From Curtobacterium sp. MCLR17_032 (GTDB taxonomy: Bacteria; Actinomycetota; Actinomycetes; Actinomycetales; Microbacteriaceae), in assembly GCF_003234795.2 (NCBI RefSeq), contig NZ_CP126268.1:1798001-1862000 (forward strand): 64,000 nt of DNA, given 5' to 3'. Made by a program: the position numbers and the translations under genes. Positions within the stretch are counted from its first letter, which is position 1, and every line of letters starts with the position of its first letter. The notes beneath the pieces are model-generated. The model searched no databases, was not told where the DNA came from, and saw only the letters and a program-made list of their open reading frames with translations. Shown piece by piece: positions 25,300 through 33,887 of the stretch.

Positions 25300-26076
25300 T
25301 CAGGCGCCGCCGAAGCGCTCCGCCCGGACCTCGGTGACGTCGTGCCCGAGCTCGCCGAGCCAGCGCAGCACCTGTTCCACGAACGGCGTCGATCCGCAGA
25401 CGTAGACCAGGGCCCCGGCCTCGGGCGGCAGGACCGACGCGGCGAGCCGGTCGCGCGTCAGACGTCCGGCGGGCGTCTCGGCCCCGGGCGGGCTCTGGCG
25501 GCTGTACACGACCTCGAGCGTGAACGGCGCGCGGTCCGCCAGGGCGAGCGCCGCGTCGAGTTCAGCGCGGAAGAAGACGTCTTCGGGCGTCCGGACGGCG
25601 TAGAGCATCCGGAACGGCGACGGGTCGGCTGCCTCGGCGTGCGCGGTGACCATCGGCAGCAGCGGCACGACGCCCGACCCACCGGCGATCAACTGCACGG
25701 GCCGGGGGTGCGCCGCCGACACGTCCGGGCGCCAGACGAACCAGCCGCCGAGCGGACCGTGCACCTCGAGCGAGTCACCGACCTCGACGGCGTCGACCAG
25801 GAACGGGGAGACCTCGCCGTCCTCGACCCGGTCCACCGCGAGGGTGATCCGGGTGCCGTCCCCGGCGGAGGCGATCGAGTACGAACGGGTGGCCTGGTAG
25901 CCGTCCTCGGCCGTCAGACGGAGGTCCAGGTGCTGCCCGGGGTCGTTGCCCGGCCAGGTCGGCACGTCGAGGACCAGGCGGCCGGCATTCGGCGTCTCGG
26001 GAGCGACCGCCACGACCGTGGCGTCGTGCCACGCGGGACGGCGGAGCGGCCGGACCGGCGCAGTGGGCAGGCTCAC
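25300..26076 (-). CDS. FAD/NAD(P)H oxidoreductase (ferredoxin reductase-like)
   Basis: A 258-residue flavoprotein reductase without an iron-sulfur domain. The FAD-binding RSYSIAS (about 81-87), the pyridine-nucleotide strand LIAGGSGVVPLLPM and the C-terminal VYVCGSTPFVEQV are the three landmark motifs of the ferredoxin-NADP reductase superfamily. It starts at GTG 26076, which overlaps the TGA of the molybdenum-cofactor enzyme gene by 4 nt, so it is very probably the electron-transfer partner of that enzyme. Confidence 0.85.
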   Translation of the reverse strand: MSLPTAPVRPLRRPAWHDATVVAVAPETPNAGRLVLDVPTWPGNDPGQHLDLRLTAEDGYQATRSYSIASAGDGTRITLAVDRVEDGEVSPFLVDAVEVGDSLEVHGPLGGWFVWRPDVSAAHPRPVQLIAGGSGVVPLLPMVTAHAEAADPSPFRMLYAVRTPEDVFFRAELDAALALADRAPFTLEVVYSRQSPPGAETPAGRLTRDRLAASVLPPEAGALVYVCGSTPFVEQVLRWLGELGHDVTEVRAERFGGA

Positions 26077-26666
26077 CAGTACCGCTCTTCCTTCCACGGG
26101 TCGCCGTGCATGTTGTAGCCGGCGTTCTCCCAGAACCCGGGCTCGTCCTCGGCGCGCATCACGATGCCGCGCACCCACTTCGCGCTCTTCCAGAAGTACA
26201 GGTGCGGGACGAGCAGTCGTGCGGGGCCGCCGTGCTCCGGGGTCAGGGGCTCACCGTCCGCCTCGAACGCGATCCAGGCCTGCCCCTCGAGCAGCTCGTC
26301 GAGCGGGACGTTCGTGGTGTAGCCACCGAAGCTGTGCACCATGCAGAAGTCGAGCGCGGTCTCGACCTCGGCGAACAGCTTGTCGAGCGGGACACCGCGC
26401 CAGCCCATGCCGAGCTTCGTCCAGTGCGTGACGCAGTGGATGTCGACCGTGACGTCCTCGAGCCCGAGCGCCCGGACCTCGTCCCACGTCCACGAGTGCA
26501 GACCGGACTCGGTGCGGATCGAGAAGCTCCACTCGGACGGCTCGATCTCCGGCGTCGCGCCGGCGGACAGGACCGGCCAGTCGTGCACCAGGGTCTGCCC
26601 GGGCGGGACCTTGCTGTCGTCGACGTCACGGCGGCGTCCGCCGAACCCGCGGGTGAAGCTGGCCAT
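26073..26666 (-). CDS. Sulfite oxidase-like molybdopterin oxidoreductase
   Basis: A 197-residue protein of the sulfite oxidase/MsrP catalytic fold. The molybdenum-ligating cysteine lies in VDIHCVTHWTKLG (near residue 76), followed by WRGVPLDKLF, VHSFGGYTTNVPLDELL and a C-terminal SAKWVRGI. There is no Tat or Sec signal, so this short form acts in the cytosol. Its physiological substrate is unknown; relatives reduce oxidised methionine or oxidise sulfite. ATG 26666 has GAGGA six bases upstream. The reductase gene that overlaps its 3' end should feed it electrons. Confidence 0.85.
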   Translation of the reverse strand: MASFTRGFGGRRRDVDDSKVPPGQTLVHDWPVLSAGATPEIEPSEWSFSIRTESGLHSWTWDEVRALGLEDVTVDIHCVTHWTKLGMGWRGVPLDKLFAEVETALDFCMVHSFGGYTTNVPLDELLEGQAWIAFEADGEPLTPEHGGPARLLVPHLYFWKSAKWVRGIVMRAEDEPGFWENAGYNMHGDPWKEERYW

Positions 26667-26798
26667 CGTGTCCTCGTCCCTGTCGTCGCTGGCGCCGAGA
26701 CCGCCGCCCTCTCGATCCTGCCACGGCAGCGGCCGCGACCGCCGCCAGGACCGACGCGACCGACCCGACTGCCGCGACCGACGCGACGGCCGTCCGAC

Positions 26799-27461
26799 TC
26801 AGCCGGCCGGGGTGACCAGGCCGGACTCGTACGCCAGCACCACGGCGTGCACCCGGTCCCGTAGCTGCAGCTTCGCCAGCACCCGGCCGACGTGGGTCTT
26901 GACGGTCTGCTCGGCGATGAACAGCTCGCGGCCGATCTCCCCGTTGGAGCGTCCCCGCGCCATGAGCATGAAGACGTCCCGCTCCCGGTCGGTGAGGACG
27001 GTGAGCACGTCCGCGGCCGGCGCGGCGGGTCGGGGCGCGGCGATGAACGCCTCGACCAGGTGGCGGGTGACCCGGGGCGCGAGCAGGGCGTCCCCGGCGG
27101 CGATGGTGCGCACGGCGGCGATCAGGTCCTCGGCCCCGGCGTCCTTGAGCAGGAAGCCGCTGGCCCCTGCCCGCAGCGCGTCGAACACGTAGTCGTCGAT
27201 GTCGAACGTCGTCAGCATGAGGACACGGACCGGCCGTGCACTCGGCGCCGCGGTGAGGCGTCGTGTCGCCTCGATGCCGTCGAGCACCGGCATCCGGACG
27301 TCCATCAGCACGACGTCGGGTTCCAGGTCGATGCCGAGCGCGACGGCCTCGGCTCCGTCGCCGGCCTCCGCCACGACCTCGAGGTCGGGTTGCGAGCCGA
27401 GGATCGCGACGAGTCCCATGCGGAACACCGCCTGGTCGTCGACGACGAGCACTCGGGTCAT
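26799..27461 (-). CDS. NarL/LuxR-type response regulator
   Basis: A 220-residue response regulator. The receiver domain has the acidic pair in VLVVDDQAV, the phosphorylated Asp (about residue 54) in DVVLMDVRMP and the Lys in GFLLKDA. The output domain is a LuxR-type HTH (LTDRERDVFMLMARGRSNGE, then EQTVKTHVGRVLAKL). It is coupled to the upstream histidine kinase by an ATGA overlap and is presumably activated by it. Target genes cannot be inferred. Confidence 0.95.
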   Translation of the reverse strand: MTRVLVVDDQAVFRMGLVAILGSQPDLEVVAEAGDGAEAVALGIDLEPDVVLMDVRMPVLDGIEATRRLTAAPSARPVRVLMLTTFDIDDYVFDALRAGASGFLLKDAGAEDLIAAVRTIAAGDALLAPRVTRHLVEAFIAAPRPAAPAADVLTVLTDRERDVFMLMARGRSNGEIGRELFIAEQTVKTHVGRVLAKLQLRDRVHAVVLAYESGLVTPAG

Positions 27462-28753
27462 CGGGGGTCTCCGTCCGGGTGGTGGGGAAGGGTCGCGGCG
27501 ACGCGGAAGCCACCGCCCGTGGTGCGGCCGGTGTCGAGCGTGCCGTCGAGCGCGGCGACGCGGGAGCGCATGCCGGCGAGGCCGTACCCGCCGTCGTCGG
27601 CCGGCGGTGGGGGAGCGAGGGGCGCCGCGGCGTTCGTCACGGTCACCTCGACGGCGGCGTCCGACACCCGGACGGCCACCGTGGTGTCGGCTCCGGGGGC
27701 GTGACGGACGACGTTGCCGAGCGCCTCCTGGACGATGCGGTACACGGTGAGCTGCGTGACCCGGCCGACCGTGTCCTCGACTGCGGAGTCCGCTGCGCCG
27801 AGGACGTCCAGCGTGACCGTGAGCCCCGCCGCCCGCGTCGACGCGACGAGCGCCGGCAGGTCCGACAGCCCGGGCTGCGGGGCACGCTCGGCGTCCTCCT
27901 CACCGCGGAGGGTGCCGAGCAGCTGCCGCATCTCCCGCAGAGCGGTGCGGGAGGTCTCGGCGATCGTCCGGAACTCCGCCCGTGCCGCCGGGGGCAGGTC
28001 CGCCACCCGGTATGGCGCGGACTCGGCCTGCATGTGCACGACCGACATGCTGTGCGCGACGACGTCGTGCAGCTCCCGGGCGATCCGGGCACGCTCCTCG
28101 ACCGCACGGCGGGCTCCGGCCTGCTGCTCGGCGTCCTGGCGCGCGGCGACGAGCTCGGCGCCGACGCTCCGGCGCTGCCCGAGCAGGACCGCGGCGGCCC
28201 CGATGAGCAGCCCGCTGCCGGACGAGACGACGAGTGTGCTCACCCAGACCTCCGGTTCGGCCCAGCGGTCGGGTGTCGCGGCGACGAGCACCAGGGTCAG
28301 GACGGTCGACGCGCCCCAGGCGACGGCCGTGGTCCGCCACCCGGTCCGGAGTCCGAGGACGACGAGCAGCACGGCCAGGCCGATCATCGCGGTCACAGGC
28401 AGCGGCCACGGTCCGACCCGGCCGGGGGCGGTCAGGACGCCGAGTCCGGCGAGGGCGAGCAGATGGACGGCTGTTGCCGAGCGCGGCCGAGCCGGTGCGA
28501 CCAGGAGCGTCGCGCTGAGCACCGCGGTCACCAGGAGCGCCAGCGGCACCGGGACGCCGTGCACGACGGCCGCGACCGGCGCACCGACCGCCAGCAGCGT
28601 GACGGCGGCGACGACGAGGGAACCGCGGGTGAGGACGACCGACCGGGAGGCCCGCAGCCGCGTCCCGGGGATCCGGAACGTCCCGGGGACGGTCCGGGCC
28701 GGAGTCCGTGCCGGGGTCTGGGCCGGGACGCTCCGGCTGGTGCGGTCGGTCAC
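27458..28753 (-). CDS. Sensor histidine kinase (HisKA_3)
   Basis: A 431-residue membrane kinase. Six or so hydrophobic helices occupy residues about 45-190 with little extracellular loop, so the signal is probably sensed in or near the membrane. The dimerisation and phosphoacceptor segment is RARIARELHDVVAHSMSVVH, with the modified His in ELHD. The ATPase domain has the N box QEALGNVVRHA and the G box GGYGLAGMRSRV. GTG 28753 overlaps the stop of the DedA gene by 4 nt and its own stop overlaps the response regulator start. Confidence 0.92.
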   Translation of the reverse strand: MTDRTSRSVPAQTPARTPARTVPGTFRIPGTRLRASRSVVLTRGSLVVAAVTLLAVGAPVAAVVHGVPVPLALLVTAVLSATLLVAPARPRSATAVHLLALAGLGVLTAPGRVGPWPLPVTAMIGLAVLLVVLGLRTGWRTTAVAWGASTVLTLVLVAATPDRWAEPEVWVSTLVVSSGSGLLIGAAAVLLGQRRSVGAELVAARQDAEQQAGARRAVEERARIARELHDVVAHSMSVVHMQAESAPYRVADLPPAARAEFRTIAETSRTALREMRQLLGTLRGEEDAERAPQPGLSDLPALVASTRAAGLTVTLDVLGAADSAVEDTVGRVTQLTVYRIVQEALGNVVRHAPGADTTVAVRVSDAAVEVTVTNAAAPLAPPPPADDGGYGLAGMRSRVAALDGTLDTGRTTGGGFRVAATLPHHPDGDPR

Positions 28754-29529
28754 GGTCGGGCGGTCTCTCCGGTGGTGAGGGGGCAGGTGGCGGTGCGCGG
28801 GGTCGTCGTGGCCCGAGCGGTGCGGACCGGACGGTCCGTCGCGGGGGTGAGGCGTGCCTCCCGGTCGGTGTCCGTGACGGCGGCCGTGCTCGTGACGGCG
28901 CCGGTCACGGCGGCGGCGGCGGCGGCACGTGCGTCCCGTCTGCGCTGGATCCTACCGAGCACCCGGTCCACCACCAGGCCGAGGCCGCCGGCGACGACCA
29001 TCGAGACCGCGGCCGCGACGAGCGGCTCGTGCAGGAACGACGACGTGGCGAGCGCGATGCCGATGGACGTGGCACTCCAGGCGACGCCCGCGACCGCACT
29101 GATGCCGAGGAACCGTCGGTAGGGCAGCCCGGTGGCGCCGGCGGTCATGTTCACGGCGACGCGTCCGACCGGGATGTACCGCCCGATCAGGATGAGGCTG
29201 GCGGACCGGCGCTGCATCTGCCGCTCGGCGAACGCGAACGCCGCCGCGATCCGGGGCCGTCGGGCGTTCCGGAGCCGCTTGAGCCCGACGCGTCGGCCGA
29301 TCGCGTAGGCGATCGAGTCCCCGGCGATCGCACCGAGGGCAGCGGCGCCGAGCACCACGGCCAGGACCGGCTGTCCGGAGGTCGCGGCCACCGCGGCGAC
29401 GGCGACGAGGGCCGTCTCGCTCGGCACCGGCGGGAAGAACCCGTCGACCAGGCAGAGGACGAACAGGACGAGGTAGACGAGCGGCGATGACGCCAGGTCG
29501 ACGACGAAGGGGGTGATCTGGTCGAACAC
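28750..29529 (-). CDS. DedA family membrane protein
   Basis: A 259-residue polytopic protein of the DedA/SNARE-associated family, now linked to lipid-carrier (undecaprenyl phosphate) recycling and membrane homeostasis. The family signature is clear: CLVDGFFPPVPSETALV near residue 28, GDSIAYAIGRRVG, and the arginine motif ILIGRYIPVGRVAVNMTAG. The last 50 residues are a Thr/Ala-rich tail without membrane helices. It heads a coupled operon with the two-component system, so the kinase may respond to the same envelope process. Confidence 0.9.
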   Translation of the reverse strand: MFDQITPFVVDLASSPLVYLVLFVLCLVDGFFPPVPSETALVAVAAVAATSGQPVLAVVLGAAALGAIAGDSIAYAIGRRVGLKRLRNARRPRIAAAFAFAERQMQRRSASLILIGRYIPVGRVAVNMTAGATGLPYRRFLGISAVAGVAWSATSIGIALATSSFLHEPLVAAAVSMVVAGGLGLVVDRVLGRIQRRRDARAAAAAAVTGAVTSTAAVTDTDREARLTPATDRPVRTARATTTPRTATCPLTTGETARP

Positions 29530-29654
29530 GGGTGTCGCTCCTCCCGCCGGCGGACCTCGCCGACGGGTACGACGCTACGGAGCGACGGGCGTCCTGCCAT
29601 CCCGCTGCGGTCGCGTCCGACCCCCTACCGCGGTATGACCCGGCGCGGTCGGTA

Positions 29655-30572
29655 CTACCGGTGCTCGTGCTCGTGCTGGTGCGCGTCGTGCGTCTCGTGC
29701 GCGAAGACGACGTCCGGGGCGTCAACCGAGCGGTCGGTCACGGTCGTCGGAGCCTCGAGATGCACGGCGCCCGACGGGACGATGCCGACGCCGCCGAAGC
29801 GCTCCATCACGAGCCACTGCGCGACGACGTCCTCACCCGCGTGGCCGGTCGGCAGCGACTCCCAGAAGCGGAAGCCACCGACGGCTTCGAGTGCGGCGCG
29901 GTCGTACATCGCGCAGGCCCCGACCCAGGCGACCCGGTAGGGCAACCAGCCGCCCGGTTCGACGTCGAGTTCGGCGGCGACGTGCACCAGGTTCGCGGCG
30001 TTGTGCAGCGACCAGCGGTCGAAGCCCGGCGTGCCCCGACGGACCACCTCGGGGACGACCGGGCCGTCCCAGAGCGTGAACGGCTCGGTCTCGTGCGGGC
30101 GGCGGTCCTGCAGGTAGGACAGCCCTTGGACGGCGCTACCGACGAAGCCGGTGTCGAGCGACCGCAGGGCGTCGAGCATCCGCTGCACGGACCCGGGCTC
30201 CAGCCACACGTCGTCGTCGAGGAACAGCACGGCGTCGGCGTGGGCGTGGTCGAGCAGGAACTGCCGGTGCTCGGCGAGGCCGCGCCGTTCCGGGTGGGTG
30301 AGCAGCGTGACGGGGCGGCCCTGGGCCTCCAGGACGCGGACCATCGCGGCGACCGCCGGACGCTCGGCGACGTCACCGGTCTCGGATTGGTCGCTGAGGA
30401 CCAGGCGGAAGGGCACCTCGGTCTGGGCGGCGAGCCCGGCGAGGGTCGCGGCGAGCTCGGCGGTCCGACCCACTGTCGGAACGAGGACGTCGACGTCGAC
30501 GGAGGCGCTCTCGGTCGGTGTCAACTCGGCCGGACGACCCCACTCGCCGGACCACCGCGCGCCCCGTGTCAT
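29655..30572 (-). CDS. Family 2 glycosyltransferase
   Basis: A 305-residue GT-A fold transferase. VDVLVPTVGRTAELAATLAG starts the nucleotide-binding fold, VLFLDDDVWLEPG carries the DxD-like metal site, and GACAMYDRAALEAVGGF and GHAGEDVVAQWLV (the catalytic ED) follow in family order. It is probably cytosolic, and the C-terminus is His-rich. Its start overlaps the stop of the first HldE-like gene (ATGA), so it is likely to build the same glycan. Confidence 0.88.
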   Translation of the reverse strand: MTRGARWSGEWGRPAELTPTESASVDVDVLVPTVGRTAELAATLAGLAAQTEVPFRLVLSDQSETGDVAERPAVAAMVRVLEAQGRPVTLLTHPERRGLAEHRQFLLDHAHADAVLFLDDDVWLEPGSVQRMLDALRSLDTGFVGSAVQGLSYLQDRRPHETEPFTLWDGPVVPEVVRRGTPGFDRWSLHNAANLVHVAAELDVEPGGWLPYRVAWVGACAMYDRAALEAVGGFRFWESLPTGHAGEDVVAQWLVMERFGGVGIVPSGAVHLEAPTTVTDRSVDAPDVVFAHETHDAHQHEHEHR

Positions 30573-32173
30573 GCGTCCCCTGGCCCGGCCGGAGCGGGGT
30601 CGGCAGCCGGGGCAACCGGAGCGGTCCCGTTGCCGGCCGCCGTCTCGCGGATCCGACGGACCACCGCGCTCGTGGAGTGCTCGGCCACGTAGTCGACCAT
30701 CACGACCTCGCCGCCGTGCGCGCGGACCACCTCGGTCTCGCTGAGCATCTCGGGGGAGTAGTCCCCGCCCTTGACGTAGACGTCGGGGCGGATGCGCTCG
30801 ATGAGCGGGATGGGGGTGTCGGTCGCGAACACCGTCACCAGGTCGACGCAGGCCAGGGCGGCGAGCACGCCGGCGCGGTCCTCGGCGGTGTTGATCGGCC
30901 GCTCGGGTCCCTTGAGACGGCGGACCGAGTCGTCGTCGTTCAGCGCGACGACGAGCAGGTCGCCGAGCTCGCTGGCCTGCCGCAGGTAGGTCGTGTGTCC
31001 GCGGTGGACGACGTCGAAGCAGCCGTTCGTGAAGACGATGCGACGACCGGCACGACGGGCCTCGTCGACCGCGTCGGCGAGCTGGTCGTGGTCGACGACG
31101 GTCTCGGCGGGGGCGGACACCGACGCCACGAGGGCGTCGGTGGTGCACACGGAGGTCCCGGCCTCACGCACGACGACGTCGGCGGCGGCCTGCGCGAACG
31201 AGACGGCGTCGCGCACCGGGGTCGCCACGGCGAGGGCGACCGAGGCGGCGGCACAGAACGTGTCGCCGGCGCCGGAGGCCTGCTGCTCGGACGCCGGGGT
31301 GGCACGGGTGCGGTGCACGTCGGTGGTCGGGACCGCGCCGTCCTCGAGCAGGACGGTGCCGTTCCGGTCGAGCGTGACGACGGCGTTCCGGGCGCCGGTG
31401 ACCGCGAGGACCTCGTCGCGGGCGGCCACCACGGTGCCGGCACGCTCGGCGCCCTGCCCGAGGTCGCGGCCGAGCAACGCGGCGGCCTCGCCCGCGTTCG
31501 GGGTGACGAGGTCGGGGTGCAGGGCGCTCCAGCGGGTGAGGTCGTGCGCATCGACGACGACGGTGGCGGGGCGGTCCTGTTCGAGCACCGGCACGATCGC
31601 GGTCGCGTCGACCCCGAGGTCGTAGTCGCAGACCACGACGGCGTCGGCCCGCACGCCCGTCGGGGCCGAGGACCCGGCCGTGCTCGGCGCGTGGCCCTGC
31701 GAGGGCGCGTGGCCCTGCACGGCAGCGGCGGTCGCCTCGGCGAGCAGCGCGGTGTCCGCGGCACTCGGCGGGCCGGCCAGGTCGTCGACCCGGACCACCA
31801 CGCGGTCCCCGCCCACGATCCGGTCCTTGCTCGTCGTCGTCGCTCCCGGCACGGCCACGAGCCAGCGGGTGTCGACCCCGGCGGCCTCCAGGCGGTCGCG
31901 GAGCACGCGGCCGGTCTCGTCGTCGCCGATCAGCGCGACCATCCGGACGTGGGCACCCAGGGCCCGGGCGTTCACGGCGGTGTTGGCCGCGCCTCCCGGG
32001 ACGGCGATCGTCTCGGTGACCCGGACGACGGGCGCGGGGGCTTCACGGGAGACCCGTTCGGCCGCGCCGACCGTCCATCGGTCGAGGATCACGTCGCCGA
32101 CCACGACGACGACCGGCTCGGCCGCGGCGACGGAATCCACGACCCGGCGGACCATCCGGACGTCGGCGGTCAT
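30569..32173 (-). CDS. hldE: HldE-like heptose kinase/nucleotidyltransferase
   Basis: A 534-residue two-domain enzyme with the arrangement of HldE. The N-terminal PfkB-type kinase (residues 1-350) has the sugar-binding VPGGAANTAVNARALGA and the catalytic base in ASGAGDTFCAA. The C-terminal cytidylyltransferase-fold domain has TNGCFDVVHRGHTTYL (HxGH nucleotide site) and KGPERPINTAEDRAGVL, YVKGGDY. In the known pathway it phosphorylates D-glycero-D-manno-heptose 7-phosphate at C1 and later adds the nucleotide. It is placed between the aldehyde dehydrogenase and the GT2 gene, with 4-nt overlaps on both sides. A 25-residue Ala/Pro-rich tail is unusual. Confidence 0.85.
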   Translation of the reverse strand: MTADVRMVRRVVDSVAAAEPVVVVVGDVILDRWTVGAAERVSREAPAPVVRVTETIAVPGGAANTAVNARALGAHVRMVALIGDDETGRVLRDRLEAAGVDTRWLVAVPGATTTSKDRIVGGDRVVVRVDDLAGPPSAADTALLAEATAAAVQGHAPSQGHAPSTAGSSAPTGVRADAVVVCDYDLGVDATAIVPVLEQDRPATVVVDAHDLTRWSALHPDLVTPNAGEAAALLGRDLGQGAERAGTVVAARDEVLAVTGARNAVVTLDRNGTVLLEDGAVPTTDVHRTRATPASEQQASGAGDTFCAAASVALAVATPVRDAVSFAQAAADVVVREAGTSVCTTDALVASVSAPAETVVDHDQLADAVDEARRAGRRIVFTNGCFDVVHRGHTTYLRQASELGDLLVVALNDDDSVRRLKGPERPINTAEDRAGVLAALACVDLVTVFATDTPIPLIERIRPDVYVKGGDYSPEMLSETEVVRAHGGEVVMVDYVAEHSTSAVVRRIRETAAGNGTAPVAPAADPAPAGPGDA

Positions 32174-33678
32174 CGGACGTCCTCGGCGGTCGCGGTGTCG
32201 GTGTCGTGGCTGCCGGCGGTGGCCGGGTCGACGGCGCTGCTGCCCGCGGCGGTGGCCGTGGCGCGGCGCGGGGCGGCCTCGAGGTGCACGACGGTGGTCG
32301 TCGTCATCTCGTCGAGCAGGTGCGGGCCGTAGCCGAAGCCGGAGCCCGACGCACCGCGCGGCTCCGCGCTGCCGCCGGGCGCGCCACCGAACACGGCGTT
32401 GATCTTCACGGTGCCGACCGGCAGCTCGGCGGCGGCCTGCAGTGCGGACGCGGTGTCGCCGGTCAGGACGGTCGCGGCCAGGCCGTACCGGTCCTCCGCG
32501 GCGAGACGCAGGCCCTCGGCCATGTCCTCGACGATGCGGATCGGGGCGACCGGACCGAAGGTCTCCTCGGTGAGGACGAGCATGTCGTCGGTGCAGCCGG
32601 TGAGGACGGTGGCGGGGTAGAAGGTGCCGGCGCCTGCGGGCACGGCGCCGCCGGTCAGCACCTGGGCGCCCGCGGCGACGGCCTGGTCGACGTGCTGCTG
32701 CACCGTGGCACGGAGCCGCTCGTCCACCAGGGGACCGAAGTCGGCCGCGGCAGAGGCCGTCTTGCGCTCGGCGGCCCGCACCAGGGCGGCGGTGAACTCC
32801 TCGGCGACGTCGCGGTGCACGTAGACGCGCTCGACGCTCGTGCAGATCTGCCCGGTGTTCGCGAACGCCCCGAGGGCGACCTGGTCGGCGGCCCAGACGG
32901 GGTCGACGTCGGCGTCCACGACGGCTGCGTCGTTGCCGCCGTTCTCGCGGATGACGTGGGCGCGGGTGCGGAGTGCTGCCTCGGCGAGACGGTCACCCGT
33001 CGCGGTCGAGCCGACGTGCGCGTAGACCGCGATGACGTCCTCGGCCAGGAGCTGTTCGCCCGTCGTGGCGTCGCCGTCGACCCCGACGAGCACGCCCTCG
33101 GGCAGTTCGGCGGCGAGCAGGCGGTTCAGCAGGGCGATCGTGCCCGGGCTCCGCTCGCTGCCCTTGTGGACGACGGTGTTGCCGGCCGCGATCGCCGCGC
33201 CGAGGATCCCGCACGCCACGGCCACCGGGTCGTTCCACGGGGTCAGCGCGAGGACGACGCCCCGGGGGTGCGGGACCGCGAAGTCGGCGGCGCCGTGGTT
33301 GCCGCGCAACGCCTCACCGCGGTGCAGCGGGCCGAGCTCGGCGTACTGGATGAGCGTGTTGATGCCCGCCTCGACCCCGCCGAGGGCGTCGCCCGGCACC
33401 TTGCCGGTCTCGCGGGTGTTCATCGCCGCAAGCTCGTCGGCGTGGTCGCGCAATCGCTCGGCCGCGGCGCGGAGGAGCGCCCCACGCTCGCCGGGAGCCG
33501 TGCGTGCCCAGCCGGTCGCCGCTGCCCGGGCCCGCGCGACGGCGTCACGCACCTCGTCCGCCGTGCTGCGCCGGGTCTCCGAGGCCACCTCACCGGTCAC
33601 GGGGTCGAGCACCGTGATCGTGTCCGCGGACGAGTCGTCCGACGACGGAGCGGTGGTGGTGGGGGCATCGAGCGTCAT
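32170..33678 (-). CDS. Aldehyde dehydrogenase
   Basis: A 502-residue NAD(P)-dependent aldehyde dehydrogenase. The catalytic cysteine is in FANTGQICTSVERVYVH, the general base Glu in HVIRENGGNDA, and the cofactor strand in GVVLALTPWNDPVAVACGIL. The C-terminal part ends with a glycine-rich FGGAPGGSAEPRGASGSGFG and an Ala/Thr-rich tail. ATG 33678 has AAGGA five bases upstream. Because it is translationally coupled to the HldE-like gene, I infer that it oxidises a sugar or polyol aldehyde linked to the glycan, but its substrate is not readable from sequence. Confidence 0.85.
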   Translation of the reverse strand: MTLDAPTTTAPSSDDSSADTITVLDPVTGEVASETRRSTADEVRDAVARARAAATGWARTAPGERGALLRAAAERLRDHADELAAMNTRETGKVPGDALGGVEAGINTLIQYAELGPLHRGEALRGNHGAADFAVPHPRGVVLALTPWNDPVAVACGILGAAIAAGNTVVHKGSERSPGTIALLNRLLAAELPEGVLVGVDGDATTGEQLLAEDVIAVYAHVGSTATGDRLAEAALRTRAHVIRENGGNDAAVVDADVDPVWAADQVALGAFANTGQICTSVERVYVHRDVAEEFTAALVRAAERKTASAAADFGPLVDERLRATVQQHVDQAVAAGAQVLTGGAVPAGAGTFYPATVLTGCTDDMLVLTEETFGPVAPIRIVEDMAEGLRLAAEDRYGLAATVLTGDTASALQAAAELPVGTVKINAVFGGAPGGSAEPRGASGSGFGYGPHLLDEMTTTTVVHLEAAPRRATATAAGSSAVDPATAGSHDTDTATAEDVR

Positions 33679-33887
33679 GTGCGTCCTTCTCGTCGTGGTC
33701 CGGTCGCGTGCACCGGGGCTCCCCACGCTGCACTGCTGCTGCTGTGCGCGCCCACGGGGTCCGTCGTGGTGTCCACGGGGCGCAGCAGCACCGGCCGATC
33801 GGCACCCGCACGGCTGCCCGTCGGTAGGAACGAAGGGACGTGCGACGGACTCCCGGGGCGCGTCGGACACCGAGGAGGACGACAGGC

